A DNA stretch of 64,000 nt from Bacillus pinisoli (GCF_023036475.1 NZ_JAJQKI010000003.1:186001-250000); one strand, 5' to 3'. Positions 10,759-20,847 are shown, counted from the first letter of the stretch. Notes: generated by a model from the letters alone, not told the origin. Numbers and translations are program-made.

Positions 10759-12444
10759 TTAAACTGATTCTGTCTTGATATCAATAATAGGCGAGGAAGC
10801 TGGGATTGCTTCATGAGATAAACCATGCTTCATCTCATTATTTTCAAAGACAATGTCAAAAACCTCTGATAGATGTGTCACCGGAATAATATCAATTCCA
10901 TTAATTTCATTTAGAATGGATTGAACATTATCTTTTGGAATGATTACCTTCGTTGCTCCTGCTTGTTTGGCAGCCTTAACTTTTGCAAAAACCCCGCCAA
11001 TTGGCTTAACAAATCCGTGAATACTAATTTCCCCTGTCATTGCTAGGGTGTGTTTAACCGGAATATTATAAATGGCAGAATAGATCCCAGTTGCCATTGC
11101 AATACCTGCCGATGGCCCATCTACTGGAATTCCACCTGGGAAGTTTACATGAATATCATAGTCAGATGCTGGAACTCCTAACGAACGTAACACCGTGAGC
11201 ACATTCTCAATAGAGCCTTTTGCCATACTTTTTCTTCGAACGGATTTACCTCGGTCACCAATACTTTCTTCTTCAACGATACCTGTGATATTTATAGAAC
11301 CTTTTTCAGTAGTAGGCATAACAGTTACTTCAATTTCTAATAATGCTCCTGTATTTGGACCATACACAGCAAGTCCATTTACGAGCCCAACCTTTGGTGC
11401 TTCATTTATTTTCTTTTCATGTCGCGGAGAAAGCTGGCTTGAATGGATGACCCATTCTATATCATCTGTTTTAATATGATTTCTGTCCTCTGAGATCGCA
11501 AGTCCCGCTGCGATTTGGACCATATTAACAGCCTCACGCCCATTTCTTGCATAGGTAGACAGGAATGTAATTCCTTCTTCAGTCACATTCATATTAATCT
11601 TAGCAGCTGCTTTTCTAGCAACCGTTGCAAGCTCTTCAGGCTCCAACTCTCTAAAAAAGACTTCTAAGCATCTAGATCTAATGGCTGGTGGCAGCTCATT
11701 AGGTGTTCGAGTTGTTGCCCCAATCATTCTAAAGTCAGCCGGTAAGCCATTTTGGAAAATATCATGAATATGGGTTGGAATTTGAGTATTTTCTTCATTG
11801 TAATACGCACTCTCTAAAAATACTTTTCGATCTTCTAGTACTTTTAACATCTTGTTCATTTGAATAGGATGTAGCTCTCCAATCTCATCAATAAATAACA
11901 CTCCACCGTGGGCATGTGTAACCGCACCTTGCTTAGGCTGTGGTATCCCTGCTTGGCCCATTGCTCCCGCTCCTTGATAGATTGGATCATGAACAGAACC
12001 GATTAAAGGGTCGGCAATTCCACGCTCATCAAATCTAGCTGTTGTAGCATCTAGCTCTACAAATACGGCATCCTTTTTGAATGGAGATTTTGAATTTCGC
12101 TTTGCTTCTTCTAGAACTAGACGGGCTGCGGCTGTTTTTCCGACTCCCGGTGGTCCATATACGATTACGTGCTGAGGATTCGGTCCACATAATGCAGCTT
12201 TTAAGGCACGGATACCATCCTCTTGTCCTACAATATCATCAAAACTAGTTGGTCTAACCTTTTCAGCTAGTGGCTCCGTTAAAGACACAGCTCTCAATTT
12301 GCGTAGCTGTTCCATCTCTTTTCTGGACTCTCTATCAATTGACACCTTTTGTGTACGCTGGTTTCGGAGTAAATTCCAAAAATATAATCCAATAATTACC
12401 CCAAAGAATAATTGTACAAATAAAGCAATACCAGTCCAACTCAT
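10759..12444 (-). CDS. lonB: Membrane-anchored Lon-like protease LonB
   Basis: A 561-aa Lon-family protease of the Bacillus LonB type, which in B. subtilis is active in the forespore. It has one N-terminal membrane helix (SWTGIALFVQLFFGVIIGLYFW, about 2-23), no LON N-domain, an AAA+ module (Walker [10 protein letters not shown] near 97, Walker B VLFIDEIGE near 183) and a C-terminal peptidase domain with the catalytic serine in PVDGPSAGI near 446 and the lysine in KPIGGVFAKVKAAK near 490. ATG with AGGAGGG upstream. It follows the clpX terminator and a 21-bp-period repeat array. Confidence 0.95.
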   Translation of the reverse strand: MSWTGIALFVQLFFGVIIGLYFWNLLRNQRTQKVSIDRESRKEMEQLRKLRAVSLTEPLAEKVRPTSFDDIVGQEDGIRALKAALCGPNPQHVIVYGPPGVGKTAAARLVLEEAKRNSKSPFKKDAVFVELDATTARFDERGIADPLIGSVHDPIYQGAGAMGQAGIPQPKQGAVTHAHGGVLFIDEIGELHPIQMNKMLKVLEDRKVFLESAYYNEENTQIPTHIHDIFQNGLPADFRMIGATTRTPNELPPAIRSRCLEVFFRELEPEELATVARKAAAKINMNVTEEGITFLSTYARNGREAVNMVQIAAGLAISEDRNHIKTDDIEWVIHSSQLSPRHEKKINEAPKVGLVNGLAVYGPNTGALLEIEVTVMPTTEKGSINITGIVEEESIGDRGKSVRRKSMAKGSIENVLTVLRSLGVPASDYDIHVNFPGGIPVDGPSAGIAMATGIYSAIYNIPVKHTLAMTGEISIHGFVKPIGGVFAKVKAAKQAGATKVIIPKDNVQSILNEINGIDIIPVTHLSEVFDIVFENNEMKHGLSHEAIPASSPIIDIKTESV

Positions 12445-12617
12445 GTTTTACCCTCCTGAGATCCAATGTTGTCTGTTACACATTAGTATCTCCCTCTAAT
12501 AGTTCAAGTAAACCAAAAATTAGTATTTGCTTGTGTACTTTTACTGGGATTGATTTTCTTTTTTGGGGAAGGTGTTATTCGGGGAGGTATACTTGAGGAA
12601 AGGATACTTGAGAACCG

Positions 12618-12740
12618 CTTTTGTATCAACAAGTTCTAAAGATTTATCAACGAAATTTAACTATTATCGAACAAGCCGGAATGGTTATCAACGAATTTAT
12701 ACATCTTATCAACGAAATTCCTGATTTTATCTAAAAATCA
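12618..12740. repeat. Six-unit degenerate array, TATCAACGAAATT motif, 21-bp period
   Basis: TATC core motifs start at 12624, 12645, 12665, 12686, 12707 and 12728, i.e. spacings of 21, 20, 21, 21 and 21. The best-kept unit is TTATCAACGAAATT. The array lies between the clpX terminator and the lonB start, and is not a CRISPR because the gaps between motifs are only about 8 bp. Confidence 0.8.
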
Positions 12741-12775
12741 AAAAAGTATCTATATAAAGTTACTCTACTCCAATC

Positions 12776-12810
12776 ATAAAAAAATGGATAGAGGAAAATC
12801 CTCTATCCAC
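12776..12810 (-). terminator. Terminator of clpX
   Basis: TGGATAGAGGA/TCCTCTATCCA stem followed by seven T on the minus strand, just after the clpX stop. Confidence 0.9.
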
Positions 12811-12815
12811 GATTT

Positions 12816-14084
12816 TTATGCCGAATCCTTTTTATCTTGACCAGTCACTACTGTACCATCTTTTAAGACAAGCTTAGGCGTACTCTCACCTTTTACTGTC
12901 TCCAATGTGATAATACATTTTTCGATATCTTCACGTGAAGGCAGATCATACATAACATCAAGCATAATTCCTTCAATAATTGAACGAAGACCACGAGCAC
13001 CTGTTTTACGTTCAATTGCCTTTTTCGCGATTTCGAGTAAAGCAGTATCTTCAAAATCTAACTCCACATCGTCAAGCTCTAATAATTTTTGATATTGCTT
13101 AATTAGAGCATTCTTAGGCTTTGTTAAAATTTCTACTAGCGCTGCTTCATCTAATGGCTCTAAATTAGCAATTACCGGTAGACGACCGATGAATTCTGGA
13201 ATTAAACCAAATCGTAATAAATCTTCTGGTAGTACTTTTGAAAGAAGTGACACTTCATCGCCCTCTTCTTTAACCGTACCAGCACCGAATCCAATTACTT
13301 TTTTACCAAGGCGGCGTTTAATAATTTGTTCAATTCCATCAAACGCTCCACCACAGATAAATAAGATATTCGTTGTATCAATTTGGATAAACTCTTGATG
13401 TGGATGCTTTCTTCCACCTTGAGGAGGAACACTTGCAACCGTACCTTCAAGAATTTTTAATAGAGCTTGCTGTACCCCTTCACCTGAAACATCACGCGTA
13501 ATGGATGGATTTTCAGATTTACGAGCTACTTTATCAATTTCATCAATATAAATAATTCCTTTTTCAGCTTTCTCTACATCGTAGTCAGCAGCTTGAATTA
13601 ACTTAAGAAGGATGTTTTCAACATCTTCCCCTACATAACCAGCTTCTGTTAGAGAAGTTGCATCGGCAATGGCAAACGGAACGTTTAAAATTCTTGCTAA
13701 TGTTTGAGCTAATAATGTTTTACCACTACCAGTTGGACCAATCATAGCAATATTACTCTTAGATAGCTCTACATCATCGATTTTACTATTGGAGTTAATA
13801 CGCTTGTAATGATTATAAACGGCAACAGCTAAAGACTTTTTAGCACTATCCTGACCAATGACATATTCGTCTAAAATATCGCGAATTTCCATTGGCTTTG
13901 GAACGTCCTTAAACTCTACTTCCTCTTCCGTTCCAAGCTCCTCTTCTACGATTTCCGTACAAAGCTCAATACATTCATCACATATATAAACACCAGGTCC
14001 AGCAACAAGTTTTCGAACTTGATCCTGCGTTTTTCCACAGAAAGAACATTTTAATTGACCTTTTTCGTCGTTAAATTTAAACAA
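12816..14084 (-). CDS. clpX: ATP-dependent Clp protease ATP-binding subunit ClpX
   Basis: AAA+ unfoldase that feeds substrates to ClpP. At 422 aa it has the N-terminal zinc-binding domain with cysteines C13, C16, C35 and C38, Walker A GPTGSGKT near 115, Walker B IYIDEIDK near 178, the GYVGEDVE pore-side motif, and the IGF loop (KVIGFGAG near 268) used to dock on ClpP. Start is TTG with GGGGTGAG upstream, matching the conserved N-terminus [15 protein letters not shown]. Monocistronic: MITE copy 2 separates it from tig. Confidence 0.97.
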   Translation of the reverse strand: MFKFNDEKGQLKCSFCGKTQDQVRKLVAGPGVYICDECIELCTEIVEEELGTEEEVEFKDVPKPMEIRDILDEYVIGQDSAKKSLAVAVYNHYKRINSNSKIDDVELSKSNIAMIGPTGSGKTLLAQTLARILNVPFAIADATSLTEAGYVGEDVENILLKLIQAADYDVEKAEKGIIYIDEIDKVARKSENPSITRDVSGEGVQQALLKILEGTVASVPPQGGRKHPHQEFIQIDTTNILFICGGAFDGIEQIIKRRLGKKVIGFGAGTVKEEGDEVSLLSKVLPEDLLRFGLIPEFIGRLPVIANLEPLDEAALVEILTKPKNALIKQYQKLLELDDVELDFEDTALLEIAKKAIERKTGARGLRSIIEGIMLDVMYDLPSREDIEKCIITLETVKGESTPKLVLKDGTVVTGQDKKDSA

Positions 14085-14127
14085 CTATCTCACCCCTTAC
14101 ATTACTACTGTATGTCTTTGTAAACTA

Positions 14128-14316
14128 GACTCTTTTCATATAGATTGTTGCTTTAGGAAAAATCCCAAAATCCGGATTTTTATAACTAGTATACTTCTGG
14201 CTTTTTAGCTAGATAGTCGCTCTTTTCTATACGATAAATACTTCATTTTTTCGTTTAGAATAAGCTTACCTTCAAATAATTTTGGTTAAAAAGCAACAAG
14301 GTTTTAGAAAAGAGCC
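14128..14316. mobile_element. MITE copy 2 (189 bp, mosaic)
   Basis: Left end GACTCTTTTCATATAGATTG, right end GGTTTTAGAAAAGAGCC. The left part carries the AAAATCC..GGATTTTT segment of subfamily A, while the middle (CGATAAATA and GAATAAGCTTACCTTC) is that of subfamily B, so it looks recombinant. Flanks GTAAACTA and TTAAATTA match at 6 of 8 positions. It lies in the 500-bp gap between tig and clpX, which otherwise holds only the tig terminator and the clpX promoter region. Confidence 0.85.
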
Positions 14317-14535
14317 TTAAATTAAATCTCTTCATTCAAAACTTTGAGATTTTTCTAACTTCTTGTTATGTATTAGCATTTTAACATATTAGCGGATAAG
14401 AGAGGTAATGATAACCCTTTATTAAGTATGTATTTGTCAAAAATGCCTTTTTTATTAGTGCATTTTGCGCTAAACGTATTACCAATAATCTACTTATGAT
14501 ATGTATGTATATTGTTTCGACTCCATGAATCAGAG

Positions 14536-14566
14536 TAAAAACAAGGCACGAACTAAGTCGCGCCTT
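14536..14566 (-). terminator. Terminator of tig
   Basis: AAGGCGCGACTTAGTTCGTGCCTT hairpin followed by GTTTTT on the minus strand, 20 bp after the tig stop. Confidence 0.8.
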
Positions 14567-14585
14567 TTATCTTATTACTACTATG

Positions 14586-15872
14586 TTATGCAGTAGCCTT
14601 ACTGTTATCAACTAAGAAATCAATTGCTTTGCGGATTTTTATATCTTCTTTAAGAAGATCTACATTTCCAAGCATGTTCTTGATATTTTCAGCTGTTGTT
14701 TGGTACATAGAAGCCATGTTTTCAAGCTCTTCGTTAAGCTCCTCATCTGTAACTTCAATGTTCTCTGCATTTGCAATTGCTTCTAGAGTAAGGTTCATAC
14801 GTACACGTTGTTGTGCATCTTCTGCCATTTGCTCACGTAACGCATTTTCGTCAGTACCTGAGAATTGGAAGTATAAATCAAGGTTCATACCTTGAGATTG
14901 AAGACGTTGTTCGAATTCACGAATCATACGGTCTTGCTCAGACTTCACCATTGCTTCTGGTAAATCAATCGTTGCGTTAGCAGTTGCTTGATCAACAAGT
15001 GCATTTCTTACTGTGTTTTCAGCTTCTTGCTTTTTAGCAGTTTCTAAGCGTTCTTTTGTTTTTGCCTTTAAAGCTTCTAATGTTTCAACTTCTTCATCAA
15101 CATCTTTTGCAAACTCATCATCTAGAGCTGGAAGTTCTTTAGCTTTAATTTCATGTACTTTTACTTTAAATGTAGCAGGCTTTCCAGCTAAATCTTCAGA
15201 GTGGTACTCTTCTGGGAATGTAACCTCAACATCCTTTTCTCCACCAGCTTCAACACCAATTAATTGTTCTTCAAAGCCTGGGATGAACGTGCCAGAACCG
15301 ATTGTTAATGAGTAGTTTTCACCTTTTCCACCTTCAAAAGCAACTCCATCAACAAATCCTTCGAAGTCGATTACAGCTGTATCACCTTCTGCAACTGCTC
15401 CTTCTTCTTTTACAACAAGCTCAGCTTGACGCTCTTGTAATTGCTTAAGTTCTTGCTCAACATCTTCATCTGTTACATTCGTATCAATGCTTTCTACTTC
15501 TAAGCCTTTGTAATCACCTAATTGAACTTCTGGCTTAACAGTAACCTTTGCAGTAAAGATTAAGTTTTGCCCTTTTTCGATTTGCTCGATGTCAATTTCA
15601 GGACGATCTACTGGCTCAATACCCGTTTCTTTTACAGCATTTTCATAAGCAGTTGGTAATAAAATGTCTAGAGCATCTTGATAAAGTGATTCAACACCAA
15701 AGCGCTTTTCAAACATACCACGAGGAATTTTCCCTTTACGGAAGCCCGGCACATTTACCTTCGTTACAACTTTTTTGAATGCAGCGTCTAAACCTTGGTT
15801 AACAGTTTCCGCATCAACCTCAACTGTTAAAACTCCTTCGTTACCTTCTAACTTTTCCCATTTTACTGACAT
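14586..15872 (-). CDS. tig: Trigger factor (ribosome-associated chaperone, PPIase)
   Basis: Binds the ribosome exit tunnel and shields nascent chains. The 428-aa protein has the usual three parts: N-terminal ribosome-binding domain with the signature FRKGKIPR near residue 45 (family GFRxGKxP), a central FKBP-type PPIase domain (about 165-245) and a long helical C-terminal chaperone domain, strongly acidic. ATG with GGAGGG upstream. Stands alone, with its own terminator. Confidence 0.97.
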   Translation of the reverse strand: MSVKWEKLEGNEGVLTVEVDAETVNQGLDAAFKKVVTKVNVPGFRKGKIPRGMFEKRFGVESLYQDALDILLPTAYENAVKETGIEPVDRPEIDIEQIEKGQNLIFTAKVTVKPEVQLGDYKGLEVESIDTNVTDEDVEQELKQLQERQAELVVKEEGAVAEGDTAVIDFEGFVDGVAFEGGKGENYSLTIGSGTFIPGFEEQLIGVEAGGEKDVEVTFPEEYHSEDLAGKPATFKVKVHEIKAKELPALDDEFAKDVDEEVETLEALKAKTKERLETAKKQEAENTVRNALVDQATANATIDLPEAMVKSEQDRMIREFEQRLQSQGMNLDLYFQFSGTDENALREQMAEDAQQRVRMNLTLEAIANAENIEVTDEELNEELENMASMYQTTAENIKNMLGNVDLLKEDIKIRKAIDFLVDNSKATA

Positions 15873-16110
15873 TTATACTTTCCCTCCATCATCTATTTCT
15901 CTAAGCCACCTCAAGGATATGTGAAACTTGTCCATATGTAGTAACTATGTTATTACGATCCCTCGAATATGTAATGGCAAAGCAGTTATCTTGATTACAA
16001 CCATTCCATTATACCATAGAATAAATTCCTTTCAATAATGGAACCCTTAACGGATAAAAAACTTACTGATTGTTCGCTAATATTCTTGTATAAAAACTTA
16101 CTACACTTTT

Positions 16111-17124
16111 TTACAGGGGCAAAAATGAAATTTCTTCTATTTCTCGAATCTGACTGCTAGCAAAGCGTAGGTCTCTAGCTGCGATTTGGTAAAGTTCAGC
16201 TATTTCTTCAGATTCAATATCAATTCCATGAAAATCATATCCTACTTTATGGAGACCTGCAGCCCAAATCACTTCTTCTTCAGGGTACGGCAAAAATGGA
16301 TACAAGACGGACAATTGGCGATACCATATCTCTTTAACGACCTCAAACAGGCTAGGATTTTCATTTCCTAGAGTATCATCTAGCAAAGTTAATACCGCTA
16401 AAGTAAATGGATGTTGCGAAACTTCTTGCAACTCCCCTGTCTGTATTGTCATCCTTCTGCCAAATTTCTCTATCTCTAAGCTTCGACTAATTTCCTTCTC
16501 CATAAACATATGGAGAATGGCCGTTTTCACTAAAGGATGCTTCGTTTCATCTAACAGAAATGAATCGATGACTGCATACGAGAAAGAAATTCCGTGACTT
16601 TCACTTCGTAACGCTTGAATGATACTTAATTGATCGGCTATGGATATATCTTCTAATAACTGTTCAACTTCAAACTCTGGCTGCGTCTGTTCTACCTCTT
16701 TATTTACATTCATTTTCCGGCTAAAATCTAAAAGTCTATAAAAAGTTTCTACCGTTTGAGAAGGAAAATCCCCTTCCTGTAAGACCGCTTCTATTGTAGA
16801 CTCGACCTCTTTATACTGGCCAAGCTGCACGAGAATCGTCAAGTAGATTTGAAGCACCTCAAAATAATCACCAATATCCTGCTTTAGCATCACCTGGCAC
16901 TTTTCCTTTGCTTCCTCTAATTGACCAAGCTCAAATAAACAGACAACAATACCAAGCTGGACTTCTTCTAAATCCGGGTCCATCTCAATGGTTTGCTGTA
17001 ATAAATCTAGAGCTTCTTGGTATTTCTTATGTTTTAGAGCATCCATGCCTTTATCCAACAAACGCTGTTTTAAATTAGGAAAGGGCACAAGATTACCTGG
17101 TTGATTCGGATTCGGCTGTTTCAT
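16111..17124 (-). CDS. ysoA: Tetratricopeptide repeat protein, YsoA-like
   Basis: A 337-aa cytoplasmic protein with at least two to three TPR units near the N-terminus (A..LLQQTIEMDPDLEEVQLGIVVCLFELGQLEEA.. pattern, about residues 24-125) and an unassigned helical C-terminal region rich in acidic residues. It takes the place of ysoA next to tig in B. subtilis. No enzymatic motif is visible; a scaffold or protein-interaction role is inference. Confidence 0.75.
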   Translation of the reverse strand: MKQPNPNQPGNLVPFPNLKQRLLDKGMDALKHKKYQEALDLLQQTIEMDPDLEEVQLGIVVCLFELGQLEEAKEKCQVMLKQDIGDYFEVLQIYLTILVQLGQYKEVESTIEAVLQEGDFPSQTVETFYRLLDFSRKMNVNKEVEQTQPEFEVEQLLEDISIADQLSIIQALRSESHGISFSYAVIDSFLLDETKHPLVKTAILHMFMEKEISRSLEIEKFGRRMTIQTGELQEVSQHPFTLAVLTLLDDTLGNENPSLFEVVKEIWYRQLSVLYPFLPYPEEEVIWAAGLHKVGYDFHGIDIESEEIAELYQIAARDLRFASSQIREIEEISFLPL

Positions 17125-17288
17125 ATATATCTCCTCAAATGAACCTGTGACTGTTTTAACTTATCTCATTTTTTAGATACAGTGTATCAGCAACTTTTTA
17201 GCAATACAAGCTTATGAAGAATTTCTTGTTTTCAGAAGAAAATAAAAAATAACCTTTTCAAAGTAGAAAAGGTTTAATTTATATGTAA

Positions 17289-17365
17289 TGGCGTCCCAGG
17301 AGAGATTCGAACTCCCGACCGTACGCTTAGAAGGCGTATGCTCTATCCGGCTGAGCTACTGGGAC
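17289..17365 (-). tRNA. tRNA-Arg (anticodon TCT)
   Basis: The minus strand reads GTCCCAG...CTGGGAC-G-CCA: 7-bp acceptor stem, D-arm CTCAGCCGGATAGAGC, anticodon loop CTTCTAA in a CGC..GCG stem with anticodon TCT (reads AGA), T-arm with GGTTCGAATC-type loop, and encoded CCA. 77 bases. It is 7 bp downstream of the tRNA-Gly gene. Confidence 0.97.
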
Positions 17366-17372
17366 ATATTTA

Positions 17373-17446
17373 TGGAGCGGGTGATGAGAATCGAACTCAC
17401 GACATCAGCTTGGAAGGCTGAGGTTTTACCATTAAACTACACCCGC
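17373..17446 (-). tRNA. tRNA-Gly (anticodon TCC)
   Basis: The minus strand reads GCGGGTG...CACCCGC-T-CCA: D-arm TAGTTTAATGGTAAAAC, anticodon loop CTTCCAA with anticodon TCC (reads GGA), T-loop GTTCGATTC and encoded CCA. 74 bases. Pairs with tRNA-Arg in a two-gene cluster located where leu/ilv genes lie in B. subtilis. Confidence 0.97.
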
Positions 17447-17561
17447 ATTTGAATGTTTTTATGTGTTTTTTATGTGTTTCTTTATTAGCGACTTTTTTAT
17501 TATATATAGATTCAAATCAGAAGTCAACACTTTTATAAAAAATATTCAATGCAGAAAAATT

Positions 17562-18071
17562 CTACATTGAATATTTTGTACTTAGATCATCTAGCATTTC
17601 GTGATTCTTATTATAAAATAACACATGTGCTCCCTGATTGTATACGTCTAGGATACAATACGTGGCATCTTTTCTGCCTCTTGGCAATCGGATACTACCT
17701 GGATTAATAAACAATCTCCCATTAATTTGCTCACTTCCCGCTAGATGAGAATGACCAAAACAAACAATCTGCGCCCCTACTTCTTCTGCTCGATACCCGA
17801 TACTCATTACATTCATTTTAACATTAAATAAATGCCCGTGTGTGGCAAAGAGTTTACATCCATTTACATTATGCTCAACCTCATTCGGAAACTTTACATC
17901 AAAGTCACAGTTTCCTCTCACAACAGAAAAACCTTGAAGAGCCTCATGATCAGATGGAAGTTCCGAATCTCCGCAATGTATCATTAATTGTACTTCATTT
18001 GCATATCGTTCCTTTATTTCAGCAAGTTCTTGCTCATACCCGTGTGAGTCACTAATAATTAAAATTTTCAT
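17562..18071 (-). CDS. ysnB: YfcE/YsnB-type metallophosphoesterase
   Basis: A 169-aa calcineurin-like phosphoesterase of the MJ0936/YfcE group. Metal-binding motifs appear in order: SDSHG (about 7), HCGDSE (32), GNCD (54), ATHGHLF (76) and GHSHLAG (107). Such enzymes cleave phosphodiesters such as bis-pNPP in vitro; the natural substrate is unknown. It starts 11 bp after rdgB and probably shares its transcript with rph and rdgB. Confidence 0.9.
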   Translation of the reverse strand: MKILIISDSHGYEQELAEIKERYANEVQLMIHCGDSELPSDHEALQGFSVVRGNCDFDVKFPNEVEHNVNGCKLFATHGHLFNVKMNVMSIGYRAEEVGAQIVCFGHSHLAGSEQINGRLFINPGSIRLPRGRKDATYCILDVYNQGAHVLFYNKNHEMLDDLSTKYSM

Positions 18072-18081
18072 CGTATTTCCC

Positions 18082-18681
18082 CTATAAAATATCCAAAGAA
18101 TGAATCTCTTTCTCTAATAAAGCAAGAGCATTTGCTCTATGGCTAATTTTATTTTTCTCTTCTTTTGTTAATTGAGCCATCGTCTTTTGTTGTTCTTCAA
18201 CAAAGAAAATAGGGTCGTACCCAAACCCGTTACTTCCTTTTGCTTCTTCTGTTATCCTACCTTCACAAGTACCTTCAACCACAACAGTTGGCTGATTTGG
18301 AATGGCGAGTGCAAGGGCACAATGAAATCTAGCAGTCCGCTCTTCAGCTGGAACTCCTACCATTTCATGTAGTACTTTTTCTACGTTTTTATTATCATCT
18401 TTTTCCTCACCAGCATATCTCGCAGAGTAAACTCCAGGCTTACCACCTAAATAATCAATAGACAACCCTGAATCATCTGCAATAACAAGCTCATTTATTA
18501 TAGAGCTTATGCCTTCAGCTTTTAAAATAGCATTCTGTTTAAAGGTTGTGCCGGTTTCTTCAATATCGGGTGCATTGATAAGATCTAACAAAGACACAAC
18601 CTTATACCCTTTTTCTTGAAAAAGATCTTGAAACTCTCTTACCTTACCTTTATTTTTAGTTGCCACTACAATACGTTTCAC
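18082..18681 (-). CDS. rdgB: XTP/dITP diphosphatase (RdgB/HAM1 family)
   Basis: Hydrolyses non-canonical purine nucleotides (dITP, XTP, dHAPTP) to the monophosphates, keeping them out of DNA. The 199-aa protein has the family motifs TKNKGKVREFQ (nucleotide binding, about 8-18), EETGTTFKQNA (41), ADDSGL (68) and GFGYDPIFF plus SHRANAL near the C-terminus. GTG start with GAGGAG upstream, 12 bp after rph. Corresponds to ysnA of B. subtilis. Confidence 0.95.
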   Translation of the reverse strand: MKRIVVATKNKGKVREFQDLFQEKGYKVVSLLDLINAPDIEETGTTFKQNAILKAEGISSIINELVIADDSGLSIDYLGGKPGVYSARYAGEEKDDNKNVEKVLHEMVGVPAEERTARFHCALALAIPNQPTVVVEGTCEGRITEEAKGSNGFGYDPIFFVEEQQKTMAQLTKEEKNKISHRANALALLEKEIHSLDIL

Positions 18682-18693
18682 CTTTTACTCCTC

Positions 18694-19440
18694 TTACCTA
18701 TTCATTATTTGATTACTGATTTGTTCTCCGAGTACTTCTTTTTGATATTGTATCAGTTCATTAATACCTTTTTCAGCTAGCTCAAGTAAGTCATTTAGTT
18801 GACTTCTTGTGAATGTTGATTCTTCTCCTGTGCCCTGTAATTCTACAAACTCACCCTTGCCAGTCATCACAACATTCATATCAACATTTGCCTTTGAATC
18901 TTCTACATAATTTAAATCTAAAATCGGACCATGTTCTTCATCAATTCCTACAGAAGTAGCAGCTAAAAAGTCTTTTAAAGGATATTTGCTCATTGCTTTT
19001 CTTTCAATGAGCTTCGAAAAAGCTAAAACCATTGCAACATAAGCACCTGTAATGGATGCAGTTCTCGTTCCACCATCTGCTTGGATTACGTCACAATCAA
19101 TCCACACCGTACGCTCTCCGACTTTTTCTAAATCAACAACAGAACGTAGTGCTCTTCCAATCAGTCTTTGAATCTCCATCGTTCTACCTGAGACCTTACC
19201 TCTGCTTGACTCTCTAATATTACGAGATTCCGTTGCTCTTGGCAGCATAGAGTATTCGGCTGTGATCCACCCTTTACCTTCCCCTCGCATGAATGGTGGG
19301 ACCTTTTCTTCTATCGTTGCTGTACAGATGACTTTCGTATCTCCAACTGCAATAAGCACGGATCCTTCAGCGTGCTTGATATAATTTGTTTCAATATGTA
19401 CATTTCTTAACTGTTGGTGCTCCCGACCATCATATCGCAT
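18694..19440 (-). CDS. rph: Ribonuclease PH
   Basis: Phosphate-dependent 3'-5' exoribonuclease that trims tRNA 3' ends. 248 aa, typical length. Conserved phosphate-binding and catalytic segments are seen: [17 protein letters not shown] (about 65-82), RLIGRALRS (92), [19 protein letters not shown] (115-133). The frame is open to a TTG at 19443, but the ATG directly next to it with GGAGGAAA upstream gives the usual MRYDGR start. First gene of rph-rdgB-ysnB. Confidence 0.96.
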   Translation of the reverse strand: MRYDGREHQQLRNVHIETNYIKHAEGSVLIAVGDTKVICTATIEEKVPPFMRGEGKGWITAEYSMLPRATESRNIRESSRGKVSGRTMEIQRLIGRALRSVVDLEKVGERTVWIDCDVIQADGGTRTASITGAYVAMVLAFSKLIERKAMSKYPLKDFLAATSVGIDEEHGPILDLNYVEDSKANVDMNVVMTGKGEFVELQGTGEESTFTRSQLNDLLELAEKGINELIQYQKEVLGEQISNQIMNR

Positions 19441-19565
19441 CAACTATTTCCTCCTCATATGTATGATTCATCACTAGTATTGCCCATCTTGATGTAAAAC
19501 TTCAGATGAATTTCTTGTTTACTTATAGATTGTTGATTAAATGAACTCCACTTAAAAAGAGTGCT

Positions 19566-19608
19566 AAAAAGCAAGAAAAGAGGAGGCAACATCTGCCTAT
19601 CCTCTTTT
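19566..19608 (-). terminator. Terminator of gerM
   Basis: AAAAGAGGA..GGCAG/TTGCC..TCCTCTTTT stem with a T-rich tail on the minus strand, between gerM and rph. Confidence 0.8.
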
Positions 19609-19644
19609 CTAGTATATGTTATTTTGGGGTAGAAGCCAATAATT

Positions 19645-20724
19645 CTAGAATTCTCCAGTGTTAACCGTTTCTGGTCTTGTTACTGGCTCAGTCACTTTTT
19701 CGCCAGAGTCTGTAATTAATTCACCTTTACCATTTACCTGAATGGCTACACTTTCAATCCCCTCTTGCTCTGTTAGAGATAAAACAAGTGATTTTAATAC
19801 ATGATTAGAAATCTCAGTCTTGTCTAAGTTAGAGAAGATGGATTCGTTAAAGTTTAATGTTAGTACTCCATTACTGTAAACTGGTTCAGAAAGTAATTTC
19901 GCTTCTGGATTAAACTCAGTTAAAAGTCCAGATATTAAGCTTGGTCCTTCAATCAGTTCATCTACAGTTGCTGCAATCTTGTCACCGCTAATTTCACTTA
20001 CACGGCGCGTAATTGGAACATAGTACGTATTTTCTCCTTCTTGTGCTAAGAAGTATAGTGTCATTAACTCACTCTTCATCACATCAACAACCTCTGAGTT
20101 ATCAATGTTGATTCCGTCTGCACGACTTAATCCGTCATGAATTGGAGTATTGTTCACAGGCATTACATCCTGCTCATGACCATTAATCTTAATCTTTACA
20201 TTTTTCACAGAATCAAATTGAGTAAGTGTCCATGTAATAGATTGAAGGATTTTAGATTCATCTGCTGCCTGATATTGAGCAAACTCCGGTGAGAAGTCAA
20301 CAACTAATGTTCCATCCTCTAAAAGATTAGTTGACATTTGAGTGTCTGGTGGTAAAACGGCTCTAAATCCATCAGGTAGCATGTTGTTAACTGGGCCACC
20401 ATCGACTAAATACTCAAGTACTTGCTGTGCTGCACTTTGTGATTTTGGTAATTCAAATGTTTGTGGCACGACTAGCCCTTTTGAATCAATTAAATATAAT
20501 TCTCTTGTAACTGTTTCTGTTGTAGCATCCTCTTGATTATCAGTTGCTGTATTTTCTGTTTCTGTTCCTTCTTCTACTGATGTCACATCATCCTCATATG
20601 ATACGACTTGAGGCGGATCAATCTCCTTTGCTGCTTGATCCCCTCCGAATAATCCACAACCAGAAAGCAATACAGTGGATGCAAGTACGGTTGTAGCAAT
20701 TTTTGCTTTTGGTAATCTAGACAT
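19645..20724 (-). CDS. gerM: Sporulation/germination lipoprotein GerM
   Basis: Lipoprotein with two GerMN domains that in B. subtilis helps to keep the SpoIIIAH-SpoIIQ channel at the engulfed forespore. The 359-aa form starts at 20724 (MSRLPKAK, preceded by GGGAGGG); the frame is open to 20835 but the extension has no Shine-Dalgarno. An N-terminal signal peptide ends in the lipobox LLSGC (cysteine about residue 23), followed by an acidic, threonine-rich linker. The two GerMN repeats (about 100-205 and 235-345) share LNFNES / VDFSPEF-type strands. Mother-cell expression is expected. Confidence 0.92.
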   Translation of the reverse strand: MSRLPKAKIATTVLASTVLLSGCGLFGGDQAAKEIDPPQVVSYEDDVTSVEEGTETENTATDNQEDATTETVTRELYLIDSKGLVVPQTFELPKSQSAAQQVLEYLVDGGPVNNMLPDGFRAVLPPDTQMSTNLLEDGTLVVDFSPEFAQYQAADESKILQSITWTLTQFDSVKNVKIKINGHEQDVMPVNNTPIHDGLSRADGINIDNSEVVDVMKSELMTLYFLAQEGENTYYVPITRRVSEISGDKIAATVDELIEGPSLISGLLTEFNPEAKLLSEPVYSNGVLTLNFNESIFSNLDKTEISNHVLKSLVLSLTEQEGIESVAIQVNGKGELITDSGEKVTEPVTRPETVNTGEF

Positions 20725-20847
20725 TATTATCCCTCCCAAGATGGTTTGTACTATCATGTATACGAGCCCATCTAAACATTTATACCGCTTGTCAGCATTT
20801 TTTTTGGACAAAGTTATAGAATGAATGCAGAGCATTAGCTAAGATAC

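Noticed and set aside
12618..12740. Possible CRISPR array (also 57915-58100 and 61828-61950)
   Set aside because: Motifs of about 8-13 bp with gaps of 8-13 bp cannot be repeat-spacer units, and there are no cas genes.
15013..15315. 100-codon plus-strand ORF opposite tig, and similar Ser/Phe-rich plus-strand ORFs opposite other genes
   Set aside because: Serine- and phenylalanine-rich composition is that of the reverse complement of acidic/lysine-rich genes; no Shine-Dalgarno.
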